NCBI GenBank assembly: GCA_900659855.1
Contig: CAACVI010000034.1
Span: forward strand, 248,001 to 312,000
Length of the DNA stretch: 64,000 nucleotides
Reading direction: 5' to 3'
DNA from: Candidatus Desulfarcum epimagneticum
Lineage (GTDB): Bacteria; Desulfobacterota; Desulfobacteria; Desulfobacterales; CR-1
Shown here: positions 50,796 through 59,022 of the stretch, piece by piece
Position numbering within the stretch: the stretch's first letter is position 1
Layout: every line of letters starts with the position of its first letter
Position numbers and translations under genes: made by a program
The notes under the pieces: generated by a model
The model's database searches: none
Told to the model about the DNA's origin: nothing
The model's input: only the letters and a program-made list of their open reading frames with translations

Positions 50796-50804
50796 GGGCG
50801 GGTC

Positions 50805-51482
50805 CTATTTAAAAAAAAGGCCGAGAATGTCCTTCAGAATCCGGACAAGCTGTCCCCAGAATTTCAGGGAGACCGACACGCTCTGGTTGTGGATGCTGTG
50901 AATGACCTTGCTGTCCTTGTCGGCGTACCGGGCCTGGATCCGGGTGATGACATCCCCGTCCATCTGGATGACGGTCTGCATGGCGATGTGCTCCAGGCCC
51001 ATGTCCCAGATTTTGCGGATCAAAACCAGCTCTTCGGTGGCCAGGGGCAGATCAGGCGCCTGGTTTTCAATGTCCGCCCGGGAGATGTCGTTGTTCCACA
51101 CCGCCACGCCCCTTTTCTCAAAAGACTTCATCAGGCCTTTGATCTGGTCCGACATGCGTTTGATCCGGTGAAGCAGAACCAGGTCGGATTCCTGCTCGTC
51201 GTCCAGGGGCTTTCGGGACGCCTTTTTCTTAAACTTGAGGATGCCCTCGGCGGCCTTTTCCCGAATTTGGTCAAAGGAGTCGAAACTCCCGGGTCTGACC
51301 GACCCGGTCTCCACGGGAAACCCCATGTCGGCGAGCTTGATCAGGTAGCTTTCGGCGATGTCGATCAGGGCATGGCGCGGCTTGGGCATCTTGCGGCCGG
51401 TCATGTCATGCTTGATGATGGTGTTGACCTCCAGGGAGGTCAGATCCTGGGCGATGGCCTTGACGCTCTCTGAAAATCCCAT
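50805..51482 (-). CDS. Uncharacterised helical protein (second gene of a three-gene operon)
   Basis: The 225-residue, mostly helical protein belongs to no family recognised here. The N-terminus (SVKAIAQDLTSLEVNTIIKH) resembles the N-terminus of the 107-residue protein encoded before it. The region 80-125 is charged and helical (KKKASRKPLDDEQESD). The C-terminal end is hydrophobic and amphipathic (LKFWGQLVRILKDILGLFF), suggesting membrane contact. It starts 3 nt after the upstream stop. Confidence 0.6.
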   Translation of the reverse strand: MGFSESVKAIAQDLTSLEVNTIIKHDMTGRKMPKPRHALIDIAESYLIKLADMGFPVETGSVRPGSFDSFDQIREKAAEGILKFKKKASRKPLDDEQESDLVLLHRIKRMSDQIKGLMKSFEKRGVAVWNNDISRADIENQAPDLPLATEELVLIRKIWDMGLEHIAMQTVIQMDGDVITRIQARYADKDSKVIHSIHNQSVSVSLKFWGQLVRILKDILGLFFK

Positions 51483-51485
51483 TTC

Positions 51486-51809
51486 TTAGTCCTCTGATTC
51501 GCCCATGGCCAGTTTCAGGAGTTTTTCCAGCGCCGCGATATTCTGCATCACGATCTGGTAGCCCTCTTTTTCCTTTTCCGTGTGAAAGGCCCGAAGCGCC
51601 TGGTATTTGCCCGTCACAAACTCCTCGTCATACAGGGTCTTGATGTCGCCCTGGAGCAGATCGATCCGGGTCGTCATTTTTCTGGAGCCGTCAAAGGGGT
51701 CCGCGGCCCCTTTTTCCCCGGCGTCCGGGTGGGACACCGCCGTGATGATCTCCAGAGTCACCAGGTTTTCAATGGAATCCATGATTTTTTGCTTAAGATC
51801 GATTGTCAT
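51486..51809 (-). CDS. Uncharacterised small helical protein (first gene of a three-gene operon)
   Basis: The 107-residue acidic protein has the N-terminal motif KIMDSIENLVTLEIITAVSH, shared in outline with the next protein (L..LE..T...H). The remainder is helical (VMQNIAALEKLLKLAMG). GGAG lies 8 nt before the ATG. It is the first gene behind a promoter with a prominent inverted repeat. The function is unknown. Confidence 0.6.
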   Translation of the reverse strand: MTIDLKQKIMDSIENLVTLEIITAVSHPDAGEKGAADPFDGSRKMTTRIDLLQGDIKTLYDEEFVTGKYQALRAFHTEKEKEGYQIVMQNIAALEKLLKLAMGESED

Positions 51810-51845
51810 AAAGCCCGCTCCTTTTTTTCTTGAAAAAAAAAGTTT

Positions 51846-51885
51846 CGCCCGGATAATATACCATCAACCGCCGGGCGCCTGTCAA
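51846..51885 (-). promoter_or_regulatory. Promoter with inverted-repeat operator for the three-gene operon
   Basis: Minus strand: TTGACA (51880-51885), 19-nt spacer, extended -10 TGGTATATT (51855-51863). CGCCCGG/CCGGGCG arms (51846-51852 and 51871-51877) enclose the -10, a good repressor-site arrangement. Confidence 0.55.
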
Positions 51886-51913
51886 ATTGTTTTTTATTCC
51901 GGCGTCTTTTCCC

Positions 51914-51935
51914 CGCCATCCTGGCGCTTTTTTTT
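51914..51935 (+). terminator. Plus-strand intrinsic terminator-like hairpin
   Basis: CGCCA, loop TCC, TGGCG, then C and eight T. No plus-strand gene ends here, so it may end an antisense or small RNA, or insulate dsbA. Confidence 0.55.
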
Positions 51936-51940
51936 AAAAA

Positions 51941-51978
51941 AAGCCATTTCAAAAAACAACGTTTTTTTGAAATGGCTT
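51941..51978. repeat. Long perfect hairpin in the divergent intergenic region
   Basis: AAGCCATTTCAAAAAA (51941-51956) is perfectly complementary to 51963-51978 (16 bp). On the minus strand a T-run follows, so it can act as a terminator in that direction. Confidence 0.7.
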
Positions 51979-52025
51979 CGCGCTTTCTCCCCTTCTCCTC
52001 GCCCCAGGCGGGTGAAAATCTTCCC

Positions 52026-52054
52026 TTGATTTATTGAATGGGCGGCGATATAAT
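52026..52054 (+). promoter_or_regulatory. Promoter of the dsbA-VKOR pair
   Basis: TTGATT, 17-nt spacer, TATAAT, with a leader of about 35 nt to the ATG. Strong sigma-70 match. Confidence 0.7.
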
Positions 52055-52093
52055 ATTTTTTTTTTAACAGAATTACGGGAGAAATTTTCGCTC

Positions 52094-53038
52094 ATGAAAA
52101 AAGCAGGTCTTCTTTGTTTGCCCCTTTTGTGTTTGCTTCTGATGTGTTCGTTTCCGGCCGCGGCCGCTGAAAACCCGACGCTGGACGAGGCGCGGCTCAA
52201 ACTCAACGTGTTTAAAATGATTCAAAAGGTGTCGGAGGCGGACCAGACCCCCCTCAAGGGCCTTTCGCCCGAGTCCATCCAGGTGGAAAGCCTCATTCCC
52301 ATCCAGGCGGGGGAGATCGTCCTGTTCGCGGTGAAAATCCGGATTCCCCAGGCAAGCGGCCGAATTCCGCCCGAGCTGGTTTTTGTGACGGACGCCGCCG
52401 GCTCCCTCCAGTTTCCCGACATTCGAAGACTGGATTCGGGCCAAAGCCTGGTCTCCCCGGCGATTCGCCGCCTGTCCGGGAAAAAGACGCCGCCCGCGCC
52501 CAAACCCGTGAAGATTCCGCCGGATATGGGAACGCTTTTTTTCAAAGGAACCGGGGCGCATGAGATCGTCATGGTGTCGGACCCGTTCTGCCGGTTTTGC
52601 GGAAAGGCCTACGCGTACCTGATGACCCGAAAGGCGGCCATCAAAACCATCCGCCTGGCCCATTTCCCCCTGCCCATGCATCCGGGCGCGGCCGAGGCCT
52701 GCTGGGCCATCAAACATGCGGAAAAGAAGGGAATGGCGGCCCCGGTCATTGATTTCGCCTATTCCGCATTAAAACCCTCCCGTGAAGAGATGGAACAGGG
52801 CCTTGAAAAAACCCGGCTGGGCGTGTGCGAAAAAATCGCCCGAAAATTCCCGGACCTGGCCGACGGCATGGACCCCCGGGCATTTTGCGACTATCTGAAA
52901 AAAAACCACCAGGCCGGGGTGGAGTCGGAGCGAAAGGCCCTGGCCGGGCTGGGGATCCAAAGCGTTCCCCAAATCTCCATCAACGGCGAGACCATCCGGG
53001 GATTCAAACCCTCTGAAATGGACAGGCTGCTGAAATGA
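52094..53038 (+). CDS. DsbA-like periplasmic thiol:disulfide oxidoreductase
   Basis: The 314-residue protein has a signal peptide (MKKAGLLCLPLLCLLLMC, cleavage after AAAA). An N-terminal domain of about 120 residues is of the DsbC-like type. A thioredoxin fold follows, with the active site DPFCRFCGKAY (CRFC, near residue 165) and cis-Pro in QSVPQISINGE. It would form or isomerise disulfides in the periplasm. ATG 52094 is supported by GGGAGA upstream and the signal peptide. Its stop overlaps the VKOR-like gene (ATGATGG). Confidence 0.87.
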   Translation: MKKAGLLCLPLLCLLLMCSFPAAAAENPTLDEARLKLNVFKMIQKVSEADQTPLKGLSPESIQVESLIPIQAGEIVLFAVKIRIPQASGRIPPELVFVTDAAGSLQFPDIRRLDSGQSLVSPAIRRLSGKKTPPAPKPVKIPPDMGTLFFKGTGAHEIVMVSDPFCRFCGKAYAYLMTRKAAIKTIRLAHFPLPMHPGAAEACWAIKHAEKKGMAAPVIDFAYSALKPSREEMEQGLEKTRLGVCEKIARKFPDLADGMDPRAFCDYLKKNHQAGVESERKALAGLGIQSVPQISINGETIRGFKPSEMDRLLK

Positions 53039-53997
53039 TGGAGGCCCCCGCGCGATTCAGACTGGCGGCGCTTCTGCTCTCCATGGCCGGGGCCCTTTAC
53101 TGTCTGGCCTCTAAGCTGGGCCTGGCCGACCGGGTCTGTTTTTCAGAAGGATGCGGGGTTTACACGGAATTTGAGGTTTTGGGATTTTCCCTCTACCTGT
53201 GGGGGGCCGGGGCCTTTTTCCTCCTGGCCCTTTTGTCCGCCTTTAAAAAAGACGTCTGGGCCTGGCGGCTGTCCCTGGCCTTTGTGATCGCGGACTGCGG
53301 GCTTCTGACATGGCTGGCCTTCGGCCCCCCCTGCTCGGGATGCATGATGGCCGGGCTTTTTTTTATCCTGGTCTTTTGCGCCCAGTCGCTTTTGCGAAAG
53401 GCGCTTTTTCCCTGGGCCTCTTTCGCTGTTCCGGCCGTTGTCGCGGCGCTGTGGATATTCGCCTTTTCGCCCAGCGTGTTTTCCATGGCCCGGGACGGCC
53501 TGATGCAGCCCTGGCCCATCTACGGGGGCGGGCCGGTGAAGGTCTTTTTCTCCCCCACATGCCCGTCGTGCGTGGAAATCATAAATGACATCGCGGACAT
53601 GGGGGAAAGCGAGGCCGGTTTTTATCCGATCGCCAAAAACCCGGCCGATGGGCGTCTCATCGCCCGGATGGACGCCCTGATCCGTCAGGGCCAAAACATC
53701 CAAACGGCCCTTTCGGGCGCCGGATCCCCATCCGACTCCACACACGGGGAGGCCCCGGACGCCGCGCCGCCCGAAACCCCGCCCAAAACCCTGATGGACG
53801 CGCTGAAACTGAAGTGGCGGCTTTTAAAAAACAAAGCGCGTCTTTTTCAAATGGGGTTTAAAACCGTGCCGGCCGTCATCGGGAGCCGAATCGTCTCCCC
53901 GAAACAGACAGCGCCCCGGGACCTGAACGATTTTTTCAAACACCCCGGCGCGCATTCCGGGGAATGCGACATTTTCTCAAACACCCCGTGCCGGTAA
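53035..53997 (+). CDS. VKOR-family disulfide-forming membrane protein with C-terminal thioredoxin-like domain
   Basis: The 320-residue protein has four to five membrane helices in residues 8-150. VKOR cysteines are present as the loop pair C35/C40 (VCFSEGC) and the active-site pair C100-SG-C103 (PPCSGCMM). A thioredoxin-like domain with CPSC (C176, C179 in FFSPTCPSCVE) follows. VKOR homologues replace DsbB by passing electrons from DsbA-type partners to quinone. Overlap with the DsbA-like gene makes the pair a complete disulfide-forming unit. The insert at 223-250 is Pro/Ser-rich. Confidence 0.88.
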   Translation: MMEAPARFRLAALLLSMAGALYCLASKLGLADRVCFSEGCGVYTEFEVLGFSLYLWGAGAFFLLALLSAFKKDVWAWRLSLAFVIADCGLLTWLAFGPPCSGCMMAGLFFILVFCAQSLLRKALFPWASFAVPAVVAALWIFAFSPSVFSMARDGLMQPWPIYGGGPVKVFFSPTCPSCVEIINDIADMGESEAGFYPIAKNPADGRLIARMDALIRQGQNIQTALSGAGSPSDSTHGEAPDAAPPETPPKTLMDALKLKWRLLKNKARLFQMGFKTVPAVIGSRIVSPKQTAPRDLNDFFKHPGAHSGECDIFSNTPCR

Positions 53998-54021
53998 AAA
54001 AACCGCGTGAAAGCATCGTCT

Positions 54022-54807
54022 ATGCCCATGCCGATTCTGACACTTGAACATATCTCCATGAGCTTTGGAGGCCTCAAGGCCCTGAGCCGGCTGAGCCTGG
54101 AGGTGGACAAGGGCTCCATCTCAAGCCTCATCGGCCCCAATGGAGCCGGGAAAACCACGGTGTTCAACATCATCACCGGGATCTATCGCCAGGACCGGGG
54201 CCGCGTGATCTACCGGGGGAAAGACATCTCCCGCCTGCCCGGCTCCCGGGTCACGGCCCTGGGGATCGCCCGGACCTTTCAAAACATCCGGCTGTTTCAG
54301 TCCATGACCGCGCTGGAAAACGTGATGGTGGGCATGCACTCCAAAACCCGAAGCGGCCCCCTTCAGGCGCTTTTCAAAACCCCCTTCCAGGTTCGGGAGG
54401 AAAAAGAAAGCGCCCGAAGGGCCTTTGAAATCCTGGAATTCCTGGGCCTGGCCGATCTTTATGACGACCCCGCCTCCAGCCTGCCCTACGGGGGCCAGCG
54501 GCGCCTGGAAATCGCCCGGGCCATGGCCGCCGACCCCGGCGTCCTTCTCCTGGACGAGCCCGCCGCCGGCATGAACCCCCTGGAGACCCGGGAGCTGATG
54601 GACCTCATCTTGAAGCTGCGGGAAAGGGGTCTGACCATCGTTCTGGTGGAGCATGACATGAAGCTGGTCATGGGCATATCCGAATCCATCACGGTTCTGG
54701 ACCACGGCGCCAAAATCGCCCAGGGGACCCCGGACGAAATCCGGACCAACGAAAAGGTGATCGAGGCTTATATCGGCTCGCCCATGAAGCTCCAAAAGCG
54801 GCGTTAA
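54022..54807 (+). CDS. livG: Branched-chain amino-acid ABC transporter ATP-binding protein LivG
   Basis: The 261-residue ABC ATPase has Walker A GPNGAGKTT, Q-loop TFQNIRLF, a signature of the form LPYGGQRRLEIARAMA and Walker B LLLDEPAAGMNP. The Liv-type C-terminus (EAYIGSP) is present. The true start may be ATG 54022 or 54028; the upstream GTG (54007) lacks support. It is the first gene of a liv operon whose order is G-K-H-(island)-M-F. Confidence 0.95.
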   Translation: MPMPILTLEHISMSFGGLKALSRLSLEVDKGSISSLIGPNGAGKTTVFNIITGIYRQDRGRVIYRGKDISRLPGSRVTALGIARTFQNIRLFQSMTALENVMVGMHSKTRSGPLQALFKTPFQVREEKESARRAFEILEFLGLADLYDDPASSLPYGGQRRLEIARAMAADPGVLLLDEPAAGMNPLETRELMDLILKLRERGLTIVLVEHDMKLVMGISESITVLDHGAKIAQGTPDEIRTNEKVIEAYIGSPMKLQKRR

Positions 54808-54843
54808 ATTTTTTTAAAAAACCACTATCATCAAGGAGGCAGC

Positions 54844-55980
54844 ATGAAAAGAATTCAAATCGCGTTGTTTTTCTCCCTGGCCCTGATTCTGGCCATGGCC
54901 GGACCCGCCATGTCCCAAACCCTTAAAATCGGGACCTTAAGCCCCTTGACCGGCCCCTACGCCCAGGACGGCCAGGACATTTTGCAGGGTGTGAAAACCG
55001 CTGTGATGGAATTTCAAAAAACCGATTCCCTGCCCGGATTCGACAAAATCAAAATCATGGCCGGGGACACCGCCTGCGACGGCGGGAAAGCCACCCTGGC
55101 GGCCAACAAGCTCATCCACACCGGCGCCCGCGCCGTGGTGGGGGCCTACTGCTCCTCGGCCACCATCCCGGCCTCGGCGCCCCTGAACGAGGCCGGCATC
55201 GTCCAGATCACCCCGGCCTCCACCCACACCGACGTGACCGGACGCGGGTACCAAAAGATTTTCAGAATGTGTCCCAGGGACGACGTCCAGGCCTGGTCGT
55301 CGGTGAAATTCTTTGAAAATTCCCTCAAAATCAAGACCATCGCCCTGGTGGACGACAAACAGACCTACACCGCCGGGCTCACCGAAAACATCACGAACTT
55401 CATTAAAGAAAACAACCTCATCCGAATCGTGGCGCATGAGCACATCACCCCGGGCGACAAGGACTTCACCGCGATTTTGACCAAGCTCAAAAAGGCCGAC
55501 CCGGACGTCATCTACATGGGCGTGTACCAGCCCGAAGGCTCGCTTATGGCGCGCCAGGCCAAGGCCCTGGGGCTTCGCTCCACGCTGTTTTCCGAAGACG
55601 CGGTGTTTCACCCCAAATTCCTCGAGGTGGCCGGAAAGGCGGCGGAAGGCGCCTACCTGACCTTCGCCAAATCCCCTGAGAGCGACGCGAAAAAAAATTT
55701 TGAGGCCGCGTACAAAAAAATGTGGGGTGTGGAAAAACTGGGCTCCTACGCCTATTACGCCTATGACTCGGCCATGGTTTTTCTAAAGGCCCTCAAAAAA
55801 GCCGGCTCCGCCGATTCGGACAAACTGGCGGCCGCCATCCGGGGAAACGAATGGAACGGCGTCACCGGAAAAATTAAGTTTGACGAAAAGGGAGACCGCA
55901 AGCTGGCCCACATCGTGTGGGTGGTCAAAGGCGGCGAGTTTGTGCCGTTCTGGGACCCCATGACCGGAAAGTATTTCTAA
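54844..55980 (+). CDS. livK: Branched-chain amino-acid (Liv) periplasmic binding protein
   Basis: The 378-residue type I periplasmic binding protein has signal peptide MKRIQIALFFSLALILAMAG. Hallmarks are LKIGTLSPLTGPYAQDGQD, ARAVVGAYCSSATIPASAPL and VIYMGVYQPEGSLMARQA. It probably binds leucine/isoleucine/valine or a related compound; sequence does not settle the ligand. AAGGAGG precedes the ATG. It is placed between livG and livH. Confidence 0.94.
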   Translation: MKRIQIALFFSLALILAMAGPAMSQTLKIGTLSPLTGPYAQDGQDILQGVKTAVMEFQKTDSLPGFDKIKIMAGDTACDGGKATLAANKLIHTGARAVVGAYCSSATIPASAPLNEAGIVQITPASTHTDVTGRGYQKIFRMCPRDDVQAWSSVKFFENSLKIKTIALVDDKQTYTAGLTENITNFIKENNLIRIVAHEHITPGDKDFTAILTKLKKADPDVIYMGVYQPEGSLMARQAKALGLRSTLFSEDAVFHPKFLEVAGKAAEGAYLTFAKSPESDAKKNFEAAYKKMWGVEKLGSYAYYAYDSAMVFLKALKKAGSADSDKLAAAIRGNEWNGVTGKIKFDEKGDRKLAHIVWVVKGGEFVPFWDPMTGKYF

Positions 55981-55987
55981 AAAATTC

Positions 55988-56908
55988 ATGGACACCCAGT
56001 CTTTCATCATCCAGCAGATCATCAACGCCTTGTTCCTGGGGGGGATTTTCTCCCTGGTGGCGCTGGGCTACACCATGGTGTACGGCATCATCGAGCTGAT
56101 CAACTTCGCCCACGGCGAAATGTTCACCGCCGGGGCCTTCGCCGGGGTCATCGTTCTGACGGGGCTTCAGAGCTTCGGATTCGTGGAGTCCCATTTCGCG
56201 CTGTCCATGGTCCTGGTGTTCGCCCTGTCCATGTCCTACGCGGCCGTTTTAGGCTCGGCCATTGAGCACGCGGCCTACCGGCCCCTGAGAAATTCTTCCC
56301 GGCTCTCCGCCATTTTGAGCGCCCTGGGCATGTCCATTTTTCTATCCAACGGCATGATGCTCAGCCAGGGCGTCTCGGACCGGGCCTACCCCCAGATATT
56401 AAGCCTGGAGGGCCTCTCCATCATGGACGCCCGGATCACCTACGGCCAGATATTCATCATCCTGCTGGCCCTGGCGCTCATGATCGCGCTGAACCTGTTC
56501 GTCAAATGGACCCGCCTGGGAAAAGCCATGCGGGCCACGGCCCAGAACCGGACCATGTCCCGGATGCTGGGCATTGACGTGAACCGGACCATCCGCCTCA
56601 CCTTCATGATCGGCCCGGCGCTGGGCGCCGCCGCCGGCGTCATGGTGGGGCTGTACTACGGCTCGGTCCGCTTCGACATGGGATTCATGTACATGATCAA
56701 AGCCTTTGCCGCCGCCATCCTGGGCGGCATCGGCTCCATCCCCGGCGCCATGCTCGGGGGCATGATCATCGGCTCGGTGGAGGTGATGTGGTCGGCCTTT
56801 CTGCCCAGCGAGTGGAAGGATGTGACCACCTTTTTGGTCTTGATCCTGGTTCTTTATTTCAAGCCCAATGGTATTCTGGGGGCTAAAATCACTGAAAGCA
56901 AGGTGTGA
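55988..56908 (+). CDS. livH: Branched-chain amino-acid ABC transporter permease LivH
   Basis: The 306-residue inner-membrane permease has about eight helices and the LivH block YGIIELINFAHGEMFTAGAF. The EAA-like loop is GKAMRATAQNRTMSRMLGID. The end LILVLYFKPNGILG is typical. It pairs with LivM. The toxin-antitoxin island begins 48 nt after its stop, cutting the operon. Confidence 0.95.
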   Translation: MDTQSFIIQQIINALFLGGIFSLVALGYTMVYGIIELINFAHGEMFTAGAFAGVIVLTGLQSFGFVESHFALSMVLVFALSMSYAAVLGSAIEHAAYRPLRNSSRLSAILSALGMSIFLSNGMMLSQGVSDRAYPQILSLEGLSIMDARITYGQIFIILLALALMIALNLFVKWTRLGKAMRATAQNRTMSRMLGIDVNRTIRLTFMIGPALGAAAGVMVGLYYGSVRFDMGFMYMIKAFAAAILGGIGSIPGAMLGGMIIGSVEVMWSAFLPSEWKDVTTFLVLILVLYFKPNGILGAKITESKV

Positions 56909-56956
56909 GGGGAAACCGGTCGGGATGGCATATGATCGGATAAAAAGGAGAAAAGC

Positions 56957-57238
56957 ATGCATGATCGTATTTTAAAAACCATGCGGGAGGCGATCCGAAA
57001 TAGACAATACATCATGACCTTGCATGCGGAAGAAGAAATGAACGATGACAATCTGTCCATTTTTGATATTGAAAATATTGTTCTTACCGGGGAAATCATT
57101 GAAAGGCAAAGAGACATCATCACCAAAGAATCGAAATACCTTATTGAGGGAAAAAGTTTTTCAGGAGTCCTGATAATCGTTGTGGCCAAGCTGAGCATAA
57201 CCGGAAAATTGGTGATTATCACCGTATACAAAATATGA
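56957..57238 (+). CDS. DUF4258 toxin-like protein
   Basis: The 93-residue protein (YIMTLHAEEEMNDDNLSIFD, IENIVLTGEIIERQR, KLVIITVYKI) matches DUF4258. This RelE-like small family is usually found beside YgiT-type zinc-finger antitoxins. GGAG lies a few nt before the ATG. The gene is AT-rich relative to liv genes. It is the first gene of the island interrupting the liv operon. Confidence 0.8.
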   Translation: MHDRILKTMREAIRNRQYIMTLHAEEEMNDDNLSIFDIENIVLTGEIIERQRDIITKESKYLIEGKSFSGVLIIVVAKLSITGKLVIITVYKI

Positions 57239-57246
57239 GGAAAAAA

Positions 57247-57546
57247 ATGATCTGCGATATGTGCGCAAAAGACAAAGCCAGAATTCAACACGTCACCAGG
57301 AGCTATGGCAAAGAGGACAATCTGCTTATCATCGAAAACATTCCGGTGATCCATTGCTCTCATTGCAGGGAAAGCTATCTGACATCGGACACTCTGCATG
57401 AGATCGAGCGCATCAAATTGCATCGTAAAAATTTTGCAAAAGAGCGCCCTGTTCCGGTGGCGGCATTCAGCGAAATCGCTGTGAATAAAAATTCTCCCCC
57501 CCCCTCATTCGTGATGGAGAAAAGAGAAAAAAGGCAAGCGCCATGA
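57247..57546 (+). CDS. YgiT/MqsA-type zinc-finger antitoxin
   Basis: The protein of about 99 residues has MICDMC and IHCSHCRESYLTSDT (CxxC...CxxC), the YgiT zinc finger. It lacks the HTH domain of full MqsA. ATG 57247 has GAGGA upstream; ATG 57235 overlaps the DUF4258 stop and is an alternative. It should neutralise the DUF4258 protein. The Pro/Lys-rich C-terminal tail is unusual. Confidence 0.8.
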   Translation: MICDMCAKDKARIQHVTRSYGKEDNLLIIENIPVIHCSHCRESYLTSDTLHEIERIKLHRKNFAKERPVPVAAFSEIAVNKNSPPPSFVMEKREKRQAP

Positions 57547-58016
57547 CCCACACTGATCCGAACCCGAACGACGCCATCCAGGCAAGGGGAATTCCCCTGT
57601 CCAGAGGCGAAAAAATTTTAAAGGAAAAATTTTACGAGGACATCGCGGCCCAAAGCGACCGCATGGACCGCCTGGGCCATCGGCTCGTGACCCTGGAGCT
57701 GGCGATCCCCGGCCTTTACGCCGCCGCCTTTCGGCTGGCCAAAGGCAGGGACGCCACACTTTGCGTCGGACCCGCTGTCTGGATGGCCTTTGGTTTATGG
57801 TTTTTGGCCCTGGTCGCCACTCTTTGGGCGCTGTTTCCAAAAAAATGGCTCGTGGATGAACGGTTCATGAAAAAAAAACCAACCGCCAAAAATCCTAAAA
57901 TAGGCATCCGGGATTTTTTCGGCCTGTCCGCTTTGCATAAACGCCGTTTTCTCATGGCGTCCTGCCTGTTTTTTTTCGGCGGCATTTTTTTCGCATTTTT
58001 AGCGATCTTTTTTTAA
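57543..58016 (+). CDS. Uncharacterised membrane protein with two hydrophobic segments
   Basis: The 157-residue protein has hydrophobic segments near 72-101 (AVWMAFGLWFLALVATLWAL) and 136-157 (LMASCLFFFGGIFFAFLAIF). The N-terminal cytoplasmic part is charged. The ATG overlaps the YgiT stop (ATGA), so it is cotranscribed with the toxin-antitoxin pair. Not recognised; the role is unknown. Confidence 0.6.
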   Translation: MTHTDPNPNDAIQARGIPLSRGEKILKEKFYEDIAAQSDRMDRLGHRLVTLELAIPGLYAAAFRLAKGRDATLCVGPAVWMAFGLWFLALVATLWALFPKKWLVDERFMKKKPTAKNPKIGIRDFFGLSALHKRRFLMASCLFFFGGIFFAFLAIFF

Positions 58017-58026
58017 GGAGGATGTG

Positions 58027-58221
58027 ATGGCCGGCAAAAGATATGATTTTTTCTGCCCCAACCCGGAGTGCGAAGGAAAATACACCCTTCACATTGAAAT
58101 GGAAGAAGGGGCTGTTTTGAGCCTCGAATGCCCATATTGTGGAGAAGAATACAAAGACAAAATCCAGGAGCAAAGCGCTGATCCAATCCTCTACAGTATC
58201 CCGGACGATCGATTCGGTTGA
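58027..58221 (+). CDS. Small zinc-ribbon protein
   Basis: The 64-residue protein has FFCPNPECEGKY and LECPYCGEEY, two cysteine pairs forming a zinc ribbon. AAGGAGG ends 5 nt before ATG 58027 (a GTG one codon earlier is less likely). No family name was recognised. It follows the membrane protein by 10 nt. Confidence 0.65.
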   Translation: MAGKRYDFFCPNPECEGKYTLHIEMEEGAVLSLECPYCGEEYKDKIQEQSADPILYSIPDDRFG

Positions 58222-58258
58222 CCGCCGCCCAAATTCTCCGGCGTCGGCACGACCGGAA

Positions 58259-58279
58259 GGGCGACCGCAAGGGTCGCCC
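58259..58279. repeat. REP-like palindrome (GGGCGACC / GGTCGCCC), copy 1
   Basis: GGGCGACC, loop GCAAG, GGTCGCCC, followed by CCTACG. Similar palindromes lie at 59023-59043, 61333-61354 and (partial) 63428-63472. This copy is just before the VapBC-like pair. Confidence 0.75.
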
Positions 58280-58329
58280 CTACGCTTGGAATCAACTCCC
58301 TAAACAAACCAAGAAAAAGGACAAACAAA

Positions 58330-58548
58330 ATGCATTCTCAGGAAAGGGTGATTGAAACCTTAAAACTTCTGGACGAAGAATCCGCCTTGAAATTGTATAA
58401 CCTGGCGTTGACTTTAAAGAAAAAAGAGCGCCCAAAAAATATCAAAAAATTTAACCTGAACAACATTCAACGATCTCGTGAAATATTGTCTTCAATCAAG
58501 GGATCGCTTTCCGAAGACATACAGATAGAGAGGGAGGATAGATGCTGA
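58330..58548 (+). CDS. VapB-like antitoxin (small helical)
   Basis: The 72-residue protein (ERVIETLKLLDEESALKLYN, NNIQRSREILSSIKGS) has no clear DNA-binding fold visible. It precedes and overlaps (7 nt) a PIN toxin gene, the usual place of a VapB-type antitoxin. The assignment is from position. Confidence 0.7.
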   Translation: MHSQERVIETLKLLDEESALKLYNLALTLKKKERPKNIKKFNLNNIQRSREILSSIKGSLSEDIQIEREDRC

Positions 58549-59000
58549 ATTTATTTTTTGACACTTCCGCCCTGGCAAAAATATTTCATAAGGAGGCCGG
58601 ATCCGAGGCTGTCATAGGCTTAATTCAAAATCAAAACGCTGAACTGTGGATTTCGGAGCTGGCCAGGGTTGAGCTTGTCAGCGCTTTGCACAGAAGATTC
58701 AGAATGCATGAAATCAACGCAGAACAATTAAAAACCGTCTTAGGCATTTTAGGCAAGGAATTAAAAAACTTTCACAGCGAGCCCCTGGGAAGCGGGGTTT
58801 TGGCGGAAGCCGAAAAATTAATAAGAGACTATGCCGGAACAATAGGGCTGAGGACTTTAGACGCTTTGCATCTGGCCACTTTTTTGTTGATATCTGAAAC
58901 GGACTGGAAATTTGTCGTCGCCGACAATGCTCTTTTAAAAGCAGCCGCTCAATTAAACATACAGATTTTCAACCCGTTGAAAAATGAGGATCAGGGGTAA
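58542..59000 (+). CDS. VapC-like PIN-domain ribonuclease toxin
   Basis: The 152-residue PIN protein has the acidic residues FFDTSALAK (Asp7), ELARVELVSAL (Glu), LRTLDALHLA (Asp) and VVADNALL (Asp), a complete set for metal-dependent RNase activity. GGGAGG precedes the ATG. It is bracketed by REP-like palindromes at 58.26 and 59.02 kb. Confidence 0.88.
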   Translation: MLNLFFDTSALAKIFHKEAGSEAVIGLIQNQNAELWISELARVELVSALHRRFRMHEINAEQLKTVLGILGKELKNFHSEPLGSGVLAEAEKLIRDYAGTIGLRTLDALHLATFLLISETDWKFVVADNALLKAAAQLNIQIFNPLKNEDQG

Positions 59001-59022
59001 AATCGTGTTTATCAGCCCGAAA

